A DNA stretch of 64,000 nucleotides, from NCBI RefSeq assembly GCF_017068395.1, contig NZ_CP070619.1, forward strand, positions 6,138,001 to 6,202,000, written 5' to 3'. Position numbers and translations under genes: made by a program. The notes under the pieces are model-generated. The model saw nothing but the letters and a program-made list of their open reading frames with translations. It did not search any database and was not told the origin of the DNA. This DNA is from Rhodococcus pseudokoreensis. Lineage in GTDB: Bacteria; Actinomycetota; Actinomycetes; Mycobacteriales; Mycobacteriaceae. Of this stretch, positions 37,101 through 45,895 are shown one piece after another. Each line of letters starts with the position of its first letter. The first letter of the stretch is position 1.

Positions 37101-40100
37101 GCGGTGTTGTGATAGGCGAGCGCCAACTGGAACAGCGGATTGCGACTACGCGACCGCTCCGGCGCGATGGCCTCCACGATCTCCTCGAACGAGATGTCCG
37201 AGTGTGAGTACGCGGCGAGGTCGACGTCCCGCACGCGGGCGAGGGCGCCGGCGAACGTGTCGTGGATTGCGAGGTCCGTCCGCAACACCAGCGTGTTGAC
37301 GAACATCCCGACGAGGTCGTCGAGTGCGCGCGGTCCGCGTCCCGCGATCGGAGTGCCGATCACGACGTCCGAGGTGCCGCCGAGTCTGGCCGCGAGGACG
37401 GCCAGCGCCGTGTGCACCACCATGAACGGAGTGGCGTCGTGGGTGCGCGCGAGCGCGCGAATCCGCCGGTGCGTCTCCGCGTCGAGGGTGAACGCGACGT
37501 CGGCGCCGCGGTGCGTCGCGACCGGCGGTCGGGGGCGGTCGCACGGCAGGGTCAGCAGTGCGGGCATCCCGGACAGGGTCTGCCTCCAGTACGCCAGACC
37601 CGGCTGCCGGTCCCGCAGTTCACGCTGCCAGAGGGCGTAGTCGGCGTACCGGACCGGCAGTGGCGTCCACACCGGTGTGCCGCCCTGCGCCCGAGCGCGG
37701 TACGCCGCCATCACGTCCCGGGCGAGCGGTCCCAGCGAGAACCCGTCGGCGCTGATGTGATGGACGACCAGGGCGAGCACCCACTCGCCGGTGCCGGCCG
37801 CGAGAAGTTCGGCGCGTACCGGGGGTTCGGCGGTGAGGTCGAATCCCGCCGACAGCAGTTCCCGCACTCGGCCGGCGGGGTTCGCCGTCTTCCGCACCGT
37901 GCACGGCGGCACGGCGGTCGCGGGGAGCACGTGCTGGCACGGGATCCCATCGTGCTCGGGGTAGACGGTGCGCAAGGGTTCGTGGCGTTCGATCACGTCA
38001 CGCACCGCCGCACACAGTGCCGCTTCGTCGAGCGTCCCGGTGAGGCGGAGCACGACGGGAATGCTGTCGGTGGCCGAGCGTCCGTCGAGCCGGTTCAGGA
38101 ACCACAGGCGTTGCTGGGCGGGGGACAGCGGCACGTGGGCGGCCGGGGCACGGGCGACCAGCGGCGCCTGCGCCGTCTCGAGGGCGCGGTCCGCGAGATA
38201 CGCCGACAGTTCCGCGACCGTGGGGTGGTCGAACAGTGCGCGGAGGTCGACGGTGGTTCCCAGCGCCGCTCCGACGCGGGCGGCGGCCTGCGCGGCGGTC
38301 AGCGAGTTTCCTCCGGCGGCGAAGAAGTTGTCGTGCCGTCCCACGGACGCGGTGCCGGTCACCTCCGCGAACACGAACGCGATCACGTCCTCGGTGGGTG
38401 TTGCGGGCGGATCGGACGCGGGCCTCGCGGGCGCCGGTTCCGGCAGGGCCGCGCGATCCAGTTTTCCGCTGGACGTGACAGGCAGTTCCCGGAGCGGGAC
38501 GAAGGCGGAGGGGATCATGTAGGCCGGGAGCAGTCCGGCGAGACGGTCGGCGATCCGCCGCTCGTCCGGCGCATCGCCCGCGGTCACGATGAACGCGATC
38601 AGCCGGTCTCCGGCATCCCGGTCGCGGTGCACGGTGACCGCCGCGTGGGTCACGGCCGGGTCGGACGTCAACGCGGTTTCGATCTCCCCGGGTTCGATGC
38701 GCTGGCCGCGGAGTTTGATCTGGAAGTCGCTGCGCCCCAGATATTCGAGCTTGCCCGCCTCGTTCCACCGAACCACGTCGCCGGTGCGATACATCCGTCC
38801 GCCCGTGCCGCCGAACGGATCGGCGACGAAGCGTTCGGTGGTCAGGTCGGGACGTCCGGCGTACCCGCGCGCCAGGTAGGCGCTGGCGACGTACAACTCG
38901 CCTCTAGTCCCGACCGGCACCGGTCGGAGGCGGCCGTCGAGCACATACGTACGTATGTTGTGGACGGGGCCGCCGAGGGCGACCGTCGCGCCGATCTCGT
39001 TGCCGTCGAACGACTCCGACGTGGCGGCCGCCGCTTCGCACGGGCCGTACCAGTTGTACAGCGCAGCGGCACTGCCCCCCGCGAACCGTGCTGCCGTGGC
39101 AGCGGGCAGCGACTCGCCTGCCGAATACACGCGACGCACAGTCGGGGGCACCTGCGACCCGCACTGCTCGAGGAAGGCGTCGAGCATCGACGGAACGACG
39201 TGGAGCGTCGTGATCGACTGCTGCGCGACGGTCCGCGCGAGATATCCGGGGTCCTGGTGTCCGCCCGGCTCGGCGATCACCACCCGTGCGCCGGTGTGCA
39301 AGGGCCAGAATAGTTCCCACGCGGAGATGTCGAACGTGAGCGGCGTCTTGTGCAGCACCGCATCGGTACCGTCGAGCGGCGTCAGCGTCTGCGCCCACCG
39401 GAACTGGTTGACCATCATCTCGTGGGTCACCGTCACGCCCTTGGGTCGTCCCGTGGAACCGGACGTGTAGATGACGTACGCCGCGTTCGCCGGGCGCAGC
39501 GGTGCGCGTCTCTCGGCATCCTCGACCGGGCGGGGATCGTATCCTTCGACGTCCAGCCGGTCGAGATCCACGACAGCGACTCCGTCCGGCACCGTGCCGT
39601 TCCCGGTACCGGACGTGAGAACCAGTGCTGCCGAGTCGAGTACGAGGGCGGTGCGTCCGAGCGGGTGCGCCGGATCCACGGGCAGGTAGGCGCCGCCGGC
39701 CTTCAGCACGGCGTGCAACGCGACGAGAAGCCGCATCGAACGGGGAACCGCCACCCCGACGACGCTTTCCGGTCCGACGCCCCTCGCCACGAGATACCGC
39801 GCCAGCCGGTTCACCCGTGCGTCGAACTCCGCGTACGTCACCCGATCCGCGCCGAACACCACCGCCACGGCACCGGGCGAACGTCCGACCTGCGCGTCGA
39901 ACAGATCCACCAGGGTTGCCGGGGGCACCGGTGTGTCCGTCGCGTTCCACGTGCGTAGCACCCGCTCCCGCTCCGCCGCACCGAGAAGGTCGAGGCCGCC
40001 GACCCGGACGTGCGGATCCCTGCCGATGTAGTCGAGCACGCGGCCGACTCGCGCGAGCAGGGCCGCGCCGTCGTACCGGTGTGACCGGCACTTCGCCGTC

Positions 40101-43100
40101 AGCCGCAGGGTCGGGGCCGCCGTCACTGCGAGTGTCACAGCGTAGTGCGAGGCGTCGTGTGCGCGAACGCCGTCCAGGGTCAGACCGTCCGTGGGCTCCG
40201 GCGGCGCGGTGCGGTCCACGGGGTACGACTCGAACGCGACCAGCGTGTCGAACAGCGGCGCCACCCCGACCGCCCGCTGGATGTCTGCGAGGCCCAACCA
40301 GTGGTGTTCGAGGAGGTGAACGTGCTCGGCCTGCAGGCGGGTGAGCAGGGCGGCGACGTCGATGCCGGGATCGAGGGGGATCCGCACGGGGACGGTGTTG
40401 ACGAACAATCCCACCGCGCTCTCCACGCCGGCGAGTTCCGGGGGGCGGCCCGAGACGGCCTCCCCGATCACGACGTCGTCGCGGCCGGTCTCCTGCCCGA
40501 GGACGATTCCCCAGGCCGCCTGGACGATGGTGCTCAGCGTGACTCCGAGTTCGCTCGCGCGGGCCGTCAGCGTCCGGGTGTCTGCCTCGCTCAGTTCCAG
40601 TACCGACTCGGACGGGGTGGGGGTGTCCTCCGCCGGGGCGGCGGGCTCGGTGATGCCGTCGAGCGCCGCGGCCCACGCCCGCGCCGAGGCGTCGGTGTCC
40701 CTCGCGGCCAGCCACTCCAGGAAGCTGCGATAGGGGCTCGAATCCGGTGATTCGGTGCGGGAGTCGCCGCGTCGGTAGGCGGTGAAGAGTTCGCGGACCA
40801 GCAGCGGCATGGACCAGCCGTCCAGCACGATGTGGTGGGCGGTGATTGCGAGTTCGGCACGGTCCGGTCCCCGCGACAGCAGGGTGAATCGAATCAGCGG
40901 TGGGGCCGACAGGTCGAAGCGGGTGGTGCGGTCGTCGAGCAGGATCTGCTCGGCGCCGGTACCCGTGACGTCGACGTGCCGCCACCGCAGTGGCACGTCG
41001 TCGAGGACGAGTTGCACCGGGACGCCGCGACCGTCGCGCACGAACGCGGTGCGCAGGTTCGCGTGCCCCGCGAGGACGGTGCCGCACGCGCGTCGGAGTC
41101 GGTCCCGGTCGAGGTGCCCGGACAGGCTCAGGATCACCTGCATCGCATACGGATCGGCCTCCGCGCCGGCGAACGCCGCGTGGAACAGCAACCCCGACTG
41201 CAACGGTGTCAGCGGCCACACGTCGAGCAGGCCCGGCCGGTCGCGTTCCCACTCCTCGATGTCTTCGCGGTCCACGGCGACCAGCGGCAGATCGGACGGA
41301 GTGAGGCCACTCGTGTGCGGAGAACGCGCCACCGCGGCGAGGGCTGTCAGCGCCTGCTCCCACAGATCGGCCAGAACCTGCACGTCCTCGGCTGCAATCG
41401 CACCCGTCGGGAACGCGAACGTGGCGTCGAGGACGCCGTGACTGGTGAACGCGGTGATGTCGATCAGCGCGGTGACCGGCATCGACGGTTCGGCGGAGGC
41501 GAACACGGCGGTGCCGTTCCGCACCGGACACCAATCACGTTCGGAATCAGCGCTGTCGAGCCGTCCGAGGTAATTGAACGCGATCTGCCCGGTCTCGTCC
41601 CCGGGACGCCGCAGCGGGCCGTAGCCGACGCCCTTGTCGGGCACCGCACGCAACTGTTCCTTGACCACCGTGATGGCGGTGCCGGCGTCATCGAGGTCGA
41701 GGTCCTGCAGGTCGAGACGGATCGGAAAAATACTGGTGAACCACCCGACGGTGCGGGACAGATCGGCCCCGGGCAGCACCGCTTCCTCGCGGCCGTGACC
41801 CTCGAGCCGGATCAGCGGCACCGTGGCCGGTCGGCCGCGGCGGCGTTGCCACTGCGCGAGAGCGAGGGCGAGGGCGGTGAGCAGTACGTCGTTGACCTCG
41901 CAGCGGAACGCGGCCGGAACGTCGGTGAGCAGCGAGTGCGTTGCGGATGTTCTCGTGTGGATCCGGTCCACCGTCGAATTCACGTCACGCCGGGCGTCGA
42001 GTGGCCGGGTGCCGAGCGGCGGATCCTCGACCGACGTCACGGCGCGCCAGAACGACAGTTCGGACCTGCGGCCCGGACGCTGTGCCTCCTCGACCAGTCC
42101 GTGCGACCACCGGCGCAGGGATGTGCCGACCGGCGGAAGGCTGGGCGACGCTCCCGCGTCGAGTTGCGTCCACACGTCGGCGAGGTCGCCGATCAGGATC
42201 CGCCACGACACCCCGTCGACCACCAGGTGATGCGCGACGACGAGCAGCCGCCCACGCCGCGCGGTCGCCTCCGGTCCGGGATCGAGCCACACGCACTGCA
42301 TCATCACGCCCGCAACCGGATTCAACCTCCGGACTGCGCTCTCGTGCTCGTCCCGCGTGCGTTGCGCTGGGTCGTCGTCGGCGGGCAGCGCGACCCGTGT
42401 GATCGTGCCGTCCGGCAGCGGTGCGCCGGCCGGACTCACCGTGAGGAACGCCGTCCCGTCGGAGCGGCGTCCGAGGCGCGCCCGCAGCGCGTCGTGCCGA
42501 TCGACGACGGCCCCGATCACCGTGTGCAGTCTCTGCGCCTCCACACCCCGCGGCAGTTCCACCACCACAGCCTGTGCGTACCGGTCGACGACCCCGACGC
42601 GGTCGAAGAGGAACCGGGCGGCCGGGGTGAGCGGCATCTCGCCGATCCCGCCGCCGGGGAGTTCCTCGAGGGCCGGTCCGCTTCGGTCGTCGCCGGCGGC
42701 GACACCGAGCCGGGACACCGTCCGCTGCTCGAACACGTCGCGCGGGGTGAACGACATGCCGGCGCTCCGCGCCCGGGCGGCCAGTTGAATCGCCATGATG
42801 CTGTCGCCGCCGAGCGCGAAGAACGACTCGTCCACACCGAAATCGGCGGTTCCGAGGATGTCGGCGTAGAGGGCGTGGAGCGTCCGTTCCCGGTCGCCTT
42901 CGGGGGCGACCCGCGAGGACGACCGGGCGCGGGGCTCGGGAAGAGCAGCGCGATCCAGCTTGCCGGACGGGGTCAGCGGAAGGTGGGGGAGCACGACGAC
43001 GTCGGCAGGCACGAGATGCGGGGGCAGTTCGGCGGTGAGGAACGACAGCAACTCCCGCTCCGTCACGGCGTCGGCTCCCACGTACGACACGAGGTGATCA

Positions 43101-45760
43101 CCGGTGGCCTGCGAGCGAATCACTGTGACGGCGGACCGAACCGCCGGATGCCGACGGAGCGTCGTGTCGATCTCCCCGGGCTCGACGCGCAGGCCTCGCA
43201 GGTTCACCTGCTCGTCGCTGCGGCCGAGATACTCGAGTTCGTGGTCGCGGGTCCAGCGGACCGTGTCGCCGGTGCGGTACATGCGGGTACCCGGCGGTCC
43301 GTACGGATCGGCGACGAACCGCTCCGACGTCTCCCGGGCCCTGCGGTGATACCCGCGGGCCAGGGCCGGCCCCGCGACGTACAGTTCGCCGGCCACGCCG
43401 ACGGGAACCGGGCGGAGCCGGTGGTCGAGGACCACCACTCTCGTGCCGTCGATCGGCCGGCCGATGGTGACCGCTGCGGAGTCGCGGAAAGGACCGCTGA
43501 CGGTCGCCATGACGGTGGTCTCCGCCGGACCGTACGCGTCGATCACCCGGCACCGGGACGTCCAGCGCGACACCAGTTCCGGTGGGCACGCCTCGCCGGC
43601 GACGACCAGGGTGTGCAGACCTTCGACCTCGGCAGGCTGTATCGACGCCAGCACCGACGGGGTGAGCACCGCGTGGGTGACGGTTTCGGTGGTCATCAGC
43701 TGCGCCAGAGGGGATCCGCCGAATGTTTCGCGTGGGGCGATGACCAGTGCGGCGCCGGAACCGAAGGCCATCAGCATCTCGAACACGGAGGCGTCGAAGC
43801 TCGGCGACGCGACGTGCAGAACCCTCGCCGACCCGTCGAGGTCGAGTCGGGTGCGCTGCGCGGAGACCAGATTCGCGATGCCGCGGTGGGTGACCACCAC
43901 CCCCTTGGGGGTGCCGGTCGAGCCGGACGTGTAGATGAGATACGCGGCGTCGTCGAGTCGTATTGCCGGCGTGCGGAAATCGGGGCCTCCGGAGCGGGCC
44001 GCCTCGTCGAGCAGCTGCCACTCGGTGCCGTCCGGCACCGTGGCCGCGAACTCCGCGGAGGTCAACCCGATCGCCGCGCGGGAGTCGTCGAGCATGTGCC
44101 GAACACGGGGCGGCGGGTACGTCGGGTCCACCGGCACGAATGCGGCTCCCGTCTTCGCGACGGACCAGACCGCGCAGAGATAGTCGAAGGACCGTGGGAA
44201 CGCCAGCGCCACCACGTCGCCGGACCCGATGCCGAACCGTGCCAGCGTCGCCGCGATCCGATCCGACCGCTCGTCGAGTTCCCGATAGGTGACCTCCCCG
44301 CCGGACCAGACGACGGCCGTCTCGTCCGGATCGCGGGCGGCAGCAGCGCGGAACACGTCGGCGAGCGTGACCGGCGCACTGCCCGGCGGTCCGGGGCAGG
44401 GGACCAGCGCCGCGGTTTCGTTCGCGGAGAGGACAGGAAGATCACCGATCGGGTGCGCGGTCTCGGCGTCGAGGAAGCGCTGGAAATACCACAGGAATCG
44501 CGCATGGTGACCGTCCAGCTCGTCCTGCGAATACAGTCGCGGGTTCGCCTTGAAGTCGACATGCACGCGTCCGCGGGGACCGGAGCGGTACATGTTCACC
44601 AGCAGGTCTTCGATCGGACCCGAAGACAGCACGTGCAGCTGACTCCGCAGGGAACCGAGTTCGAGTTCCTCGGGGAACAGCATGATGTTGACGGCGGGGC
44701 CGAACAGTCGCGGCCCGGACAGAGCGTCTCCCAGATCGGCGCGGATGTCCTCGTGCCGGTACCGCTGATGCCGCAGGGCACCCGACATCACGAGACGCGT
44801 GCGTGCTACCAGATCGCCGACGGTCGCCCTCCCCGCACCCGTGATCCGCAGCGGCACAATATTGGACACCATTCCGCCGGACCGGCGCAGCGCCGCCGTC
44901 GTGCGGGCCGACACCGGGAGGCTGAGCGTGACGTCGTCCTCGCCGGTCATGCGCGCCAGATAGGCCGCGACCGCACAGACCGTGAGTGTCGCAGGATTGA
45001 CCCCGTGCGCGGCCGCGCATTTCTCGAGCCGATCGACGACCTCGGTGGGCAACGTTCCGCTGACGTCCCGGGAACCGGCGGCCGCGGGCGCGGAGTCGCG
45101 CGCGAGGGTGCTCGGGTGGGTGACGCCGCGCATCGTGCCGATCCAGTACTCCCGGTCGGCGTCGCGGCGGGCCGAGTCGCGGTAGTCGATCTCGAGGTCG
45201 TGAATGCGTCGCAGGCCGAGGGTCCTGCTCGCGGGCGGCGGCAGTCCGTGCACCGCGGCCGTGTAGAGCGCGGCGATCCGGTAGACCAGCGTGATCGACC
45301 CGAAACCGTCCATCGCGACGTGGTGTGCGCGCGAATACCAGAAGTAGTGGCCCGGCCCGACGTGGAGAACGAACGAGACCGTCAGGCGGTCGTGCCGGAT
45401 GTCGATCGGGTCGGCGGACTCGGCCCGCATCCACGCGTGCGCCGACGTCTCGGGGTCCGGAGCGTCCCGGAAGTCGATATAGCCGACGGTCGCGTCGAGG
45501 CTCGGATCCACCCATTGCCGCGGTTGCCCGTCGACCTCGGTGATCTGCAGGAAGAACGACTCGAACTCGGCGGCAGCGCGAGCACACGCCGACGCGAGTG
45601 CGCTACGGTTCAGCGCGCCGCGGATGTCGACGTACTGGGCGACCGACACGGGAACGGCAGGGTCGACGCGCTGCGCGAGCCACATCCCCATCTGTGCGGG
45701 CGACAGCGGATAGGCGCGCGCGGGCGAGTCTCCGGGACCGATCGGGGTCGGTGAACTCAT
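31040..45760 (-). CDS. Four-module non-ribosomal peptide synthetase with EntF-like starter C domain and terminal thioesterase
   Basis: A single 4,906-residue protein. Domains by core motif, approximate residues: C1 15-450 (HHVAMDG), A1 465-940, T1 near 985 (GGDSIMA), E 1050-1480 (HHLVVDG), C2 1510-1940 (HHIVLDG), A2 1960-2420, T2 near 2483 (GGNSLTA), C3 (HHISADG, 2668), A3, T3 near 3527 (GGTSLSA), C4 (HHISADG, 3716), A4, T4 near 4587 (GGNSLSA), TE with GYSVGG near 4722. The product should be an N-acyl- or N-aryl-capped tetrapeptide with a D residue first, because C1 resembles the EntF starter domain (QWVDPSLD, FWYSRAHH). My hand-read A-domain codes are DAFVVAAVM, DIWHYAWAA, DGLFVGGVM and DARYSGEVA (each plus Lys); I recognise none. 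No MbtH, tailoring, export or starter-acid gene is adjacent. The C-terminus ends in a repeated GADGTENS. Confidence 0.93.
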   Translation of the reverse strand: MSSPTPIGPGDSPARAYPLSPAQMGMWLAQRVDPAVPVSVAQYVDIRGALNRSALASACARAAAEFESFFLQITEVDGQPRQWVDPSLDATVGYIDFRDAPDPETSAHAWMRAESADPIDIRHDRLTVSFVLHVGPGHYFWYSRAHHVAMDGFGSITLVYRIAALYTAAVHGLPPPASRTLGLRRIHDLEIDYRDSARRDADREYWIGTMRGVTHPSTLARDSAPAAAGSRDVSGTLPTEVVDRLEKCAAAHGVNPATLTVCAVAAYLARMTGEDDVTLSLPVSARTTAALRRSGGMVSNIVPLRITGAGRATVGDLVARTRLVMSGALRHQRYRHEDIRADLGDALSGPRLFGPAVNIMLFPEELELGSLRSQLHVLSSGPIEDLLVNMYRSGPRGRVHVDFKANPRLYSQDELDGHHARFLWYFQRFLDAETAHPIGDLPVLSANETAALVPCPGPPGSAPVTLADVFRAAAARDPDETAVVWSGGEVTYRELDERSDRIAATLARFGIGSGDVVALAFPRSFDYLCAVWSVAKTGAAFVPVDPTYPPPRVRHMLDDSRAAIGLTSAEFAATVPDGTEWQLLDEAARSGGPDFRTPAIRLDDAAYLIYTSGSTGTPKGVVVTHRGIANLVSAQRTRLDLDGSARVLHVASPSFDASVFEMLMAFGSGAALVIAPRETFGGSPLAQLMTTETVTHAVLTPSVLASIQPAEVEGLHTLVVAGEACPPELVSRWTSRCRVIDAYGPAETTVMATVSGPFRDSAAVTIGRPIDGTRVVVLDHRLRPVPVGVAGELYVAGPALARGYHRRARETSERFVADPYGPPGTRMYRTGDTVRWTRDHELEYLGRSDEQVNLRGLRVEPGEIDTTLRRHPAVRSAVTVIRSQATGDHLVSYVGADAVTERELLSFLTAELPPHLVPADVVVLPHLPLTPSGKLDRAALPEPRARSSSRVAPEGDRERTLHALYADILGTADFGVDESFFALGGDSIMAIQLAARARSAGMSFTPRDVFEQRTVSRLGVAAGDDRSGPALEELPGGGIGEMPLTPAARFLFDRVGVVDRYAQAVVVELPRGVEAQRLHTVIGAVVDRHDALRARLGRRSDGTAFLTVSPAGAPLPDGTITRVALPADDDPAQRTRDEHESAVRRLNPVAGVMMQCVWLDPGPEATARRGRLLVVAHHLVVDGVSWRILIGDLADVWTQLDAGASPSLPPVGTSLRRWSHGLVEEAQRPGRRSELSFWRAVTSVEDPPLGTRPLDARRDVNSTVDRIHTRTSATHSLLTDVPAAFRCEVNDVLLTALALALAQWQRRRGRPATVPLIRLEGHGREEAVLPGADLSRTVGWFTSIFPIRLDLQDLDLDDAGTAITVVKEQLRAVPDKGVGYGPLRRPGDETGQIAFNYLGRLDSADSERDWCPVRNGTAVFASAEPSMPVTALIDITAFTSHGVLDATFAFPTGAIAAEDVQVLADLWEQALTALAAVARSPHTSGLTPSDLPLVAVDREDIEEWERDRPGLLDVWPLTPLQSGLLFHAAFAGAEADPYAMQVILSLSGHLDRDRLRRACGTVLAGHANLRTAFVRDGRGVPVQLVLDDVPLRWRHVDVTGTGAEQILLDDRTTRFDLSAPPLIRFTLLSRGPDRAELAITAHHIVLDGWSMPLLVRELFTAYRRGDSRTESPDSSPYRSFLEWLAARDTDASARAWAAALDGITEPAAPAEDTPTPSESVLELSEADTRTLTARASELGVTLSTIVQAAWGIVLGQETGRDDVVIGEAVSGRPPELAGVESAVGLFVNTVPVRIPLDPGIDVAALLTRLQAEHVHLLEHHWLGLADIQRAVGVAPLFDTLVAFESYPVDRTAPPEPTDGLTLDGVRAHDASHYAVTLAVTAAPTLRLTAKCRSHRYDGAALLARVGRVLDYIGRDPHVRVGGLDLLGAAERERVLRTWNATDTPVPPATLVDLFDAQVGRSPGAVAVVFGADRVTYAEFDARVNRLARYLVARGVGPESVVGVAVPRSMRLLVALHAVLKAGGAYLPVDPAHPLGRTALVLDSAALVLTSGTGNGTVPDGVAVVDLDRLDVEGYDPRPVEDAERRAPLRPANAAYVIYTSGSTGRPKGVTVTHEMMVNQFRWAQTLTPLDGTDAVLHKTPLTFDISAWELFWPLHTGARVVIAEPGGHQDPGYLARTVAQQSITTLHVVPSMLDAFLEQCGSQVPPTVRRVYSAGESLPAATAARFAGGSAAALYNWYGPCEAAAATSESFDGNEIGATVALGGPVHNIRTYVLDGRLRPVPVGTRGELYVASAYLARGYAGRPDLTTERFVADPFGGTGGRMYRTGDVVRWNEAGKLEYLGRSDFQIKLRGQRIEPGEIETALTSDPAVTHAAVTVHRDRDAGDRLIAFIVTAGDAPDERRIADRLAGLLPAYMIPSAFVPLRELPVTSSGKLDRAALPEPAPARPASDPPATPTEDVIAFVFAEVTGTASVGRHDNFFAAGGNSLTAAQAAARVGAALGTTVDLRALFDHPTVAELSAYLADRALETAQAPLVARAPAAHVPLSPAQQRLWFLNRLDGRSATDSIPVVLRLTGTLDEAALCAAVRDVIERHEPLRTVYPEHDGIPCQHVLPATAVPPCTVRKTANPAGRVRELLSAGFDLTAEPPVRAELLAAGTGEWVLALVVHHISADGFSLGPLARDVMAAYRARAQGGTPVWTPLPVRYADYALWQRELRDRQPGLAYWRQTLSGMPALLTLPCDRPRPPVATHRGADVAFTLDAETHRRIRALARTHDATPFMVVHTALAVLAARLGGTSDVVIGTPIAGRGPRALDDLVGMFVNTLVLRTDLAIHDTFAGALARVRDVDLAAYSHSDISFEEIVEAIAPERSRSRNPLFQLALAYHNTAPVVVDLPEVSASVVEIDTHTAKFDLQLTVSESLDDRGDPGPLSCVFTHATDLFDETTVSGFADRFRRVLHTALAHPRVVVGDIDLRGGEEKATRHAGAPSLPHRTLPDLMSAAAERNPDGPALTADGRTLTYRELDTESNRLARALMRRGAEPETIVALALPRSALSVVSVWAVAKTGAAFVPVDPNYPAARIEYLLGDSGAALGLTTVTDHEALPDGTDWLLLDAPEFRTECRDYSSAPITDAERTRPLDVRHPSYVIYTSGSTGKPKGVTVTHTGLADFTADQRERYAVTAPSRTLHASSPGFDGAVLEILLALGAGACMVLTPPTVQGDDPLTEVLAGERVSHVFTTPTVLATVDPHGLRDLRVVVVGGEPCPPELVKVWSPHRHVSLFNGYGPTETTVMTTISDPMVADQPVTIGRPVRGAAVFLLDARLHPVPAGVAGELYICGPGVARGYHRRPALTAARFVACPFGGAGERMYRTGDVGRWRSDGSIEYLYRNDAQIELRGVRIELGEIDATLLTHPGVRFAATDVRELRDGVDALVSYILAERGETVDPEQLIRYASTRLPAPLVPAIVVVVDAVPLTVNGKLDRSALPDPVPAATDFEAPHTQAERVVARVFAEVLGLDLVGRDENFFALGGTSLSATRAVSRIGAALETSVPVRAVFDTPTVSALAAAVTEQTDGAAHVALTVRPRPPRVPLSPAQQRLWFLARLAPGSPEYNIPMALRLDGTLDVAALTAAVADVVGRHEPLRTLYPDSDGVAYQQLIPVSRATPSLRPIPVARGDVAARVATFASQGFTLGAEPPIRARLFALTADEWVLAVMVHHISADGFSVPLLVRDLMTAYEARVAGEAPQWAALPVQYTDYTLWQHEVLGDRDDPQSVAARELSYWKDTLSGAPEQLSLPTDRPHPAIASHRGGTVEFALDDALYRAVEHTASTCAVTPFMVVHAVFAVLLAKLSGSTDIVIGTPVAGRGDQALDELVGMFVNNLVLCTEVSPAESFADLLARVREDDLDAFAHSTVPFETVVEALDPTRSRARNPLFQVALAFQNLDHTPLTLPGLRVSATTPPTRAARFDLHLTVTADPGPSTERTRRTAVFTYATDLFDHHTVVNLGERFLRTLSEAVAHPHRAVGDLAPVDPDPDVPAAVPSSGETLVDLFERHVATSPDAEAVVAGDRVLTYGELDRQINRLARHLIAARVGPESLVGLAIRRSVDLLVGMYAVAKAGAAYVPIDPDQPAQRNAQIIRSSDARVVLTTERDRFDLADVLPAETRLVVVDRVDLSGIDPSPVSDLDRTAPLRAQNPAYVIHTSGSTGTPKGVVVTHAAVVSFLHWRQDTDPLGAGDTVMLKLQYTFDASVREFWWPLIAGARLVIARPDGHRDPRHLAELIGRHRVTAGYFLPLMLAEILAIPDADLTSLRQVSCGGEVLPPGTAHSFHTRCPGTVLYNEYGPTETAVAVTRTVVGGVDTTVPIGVPQNGVGALVLDSRLHPVPAGVPGELYLSGAQLARGYLGQPGTTASRFPANPWGPPGQRMYRTGDVVSRRHDGTIRYLGRRDLQVKIRGQRVELEEIETALRRNTAVAQSAAAVYESPATGSRLVGYVVPRPDADVDTRAVSAELAQRLPRYMVPNQIVVLEALPSTPHGKLDRRALPDPGVPRAQRFRPPTTRTEKLVTAVFADVLGTGLVGLDDNFFELGGNSLSATRAASRLHTSTNVEVRLDWFFTDATAESIAARISSSFAAASDASAALEVLLPLRADGEREPLFCIHPAVGLAWCYSGLSAHLRPGRPVWGVQSPAVTAAGDRFTSITERAARYVQEIRRVQPRGPYHLLGYSVGGVIAHAMAVGLRSHGEDVGVLAMIDSYASAERGTPVPTLPELLAEFGDGASEQLGPEQLARLYEDYVDVIDAATDFVPGHFDGSLLFFGAAGDGSQPTAACATWRPWIGGDVIAHTVDRPHAQMTDPEALAVIGPILAGYLDGVSGTDGTENSGADGTENSGADGTENPPAAQRETAQRDE
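31083..31154. repeat. Three tandem copies of a 24-bp unit at overlapping 3' ends
   Basis: Units begin at 31083, 31107 and 31131. The first two are identical and the third differs at two bases. Each contains TTCTCCGTCCCGTCGG and ends in a TGA-containing segment on the plus strand. Read on the minus strand they encode the GADGTEN(S) repeats at the NRPS C-terminus; on the plus strand the first copy supplies the last codons and stop of the membrane peptidase. The unit length keeps the NRPS in frame, so copy number can vary without harm. Confidence 0.85.
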
Positions 45761-45803
45761 CGCTGACTTCTCTCACGCATCCGTCCCCGCACGACGCTGC
45801 TCG

Positions 45804-45858
45804 CTGGGGTGCCTCCCTTCAGGAGTCTGCCCCAGTTTTCTAGGAGATTGCTTAGAAA
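45804..45858 (-). promoter_or_regulatory. NRPS leader: hairpin and inverted repeat
   Basis: In the 135 bases between gpsA and the NRPS start there are two structures. An inverted repeat TTTCTA-N10-TAGAAA lies at 45837-45858, just downstream of a TATCTA (-10-like, minus strand, 45868-45863). A two-tier hairpin with CTGGGG/CCCCAG outer arms (45804-45835) has a CTCC/GGAG inner stem. Together they suggest a separate, regulated NRPS promoter with a structured leader. I see no iron box (TTAGGNTANNCTAA-like). Confidence 0.4.
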
Positions 45859-45895
45859 CGTCTAGATAGTGCTACTTCCGGTTGCAGGTGTGCGA

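Noticed and set aside
40832..45754. Very long open frame (about 1,640 codons) on the plus strand opposite the NRPS gene
   Set aside because: High-GC third-position bias leaves antisense frames open by chance. The translation is low-complexity Arg/Gly/Asp-rich with no domains, while the minus strand encodes clear NRPS motifs throughout.
45761..45895. Iron-box (IdeR/DmdR type) search upstream of the NRPS, to support a siderophore role
   Set aside because: No TTAGGNTANNCTAA-like sequence is present. The product class was therefore left open, and I did not assign the gene to rhodochelin or heterobactin synthesis.
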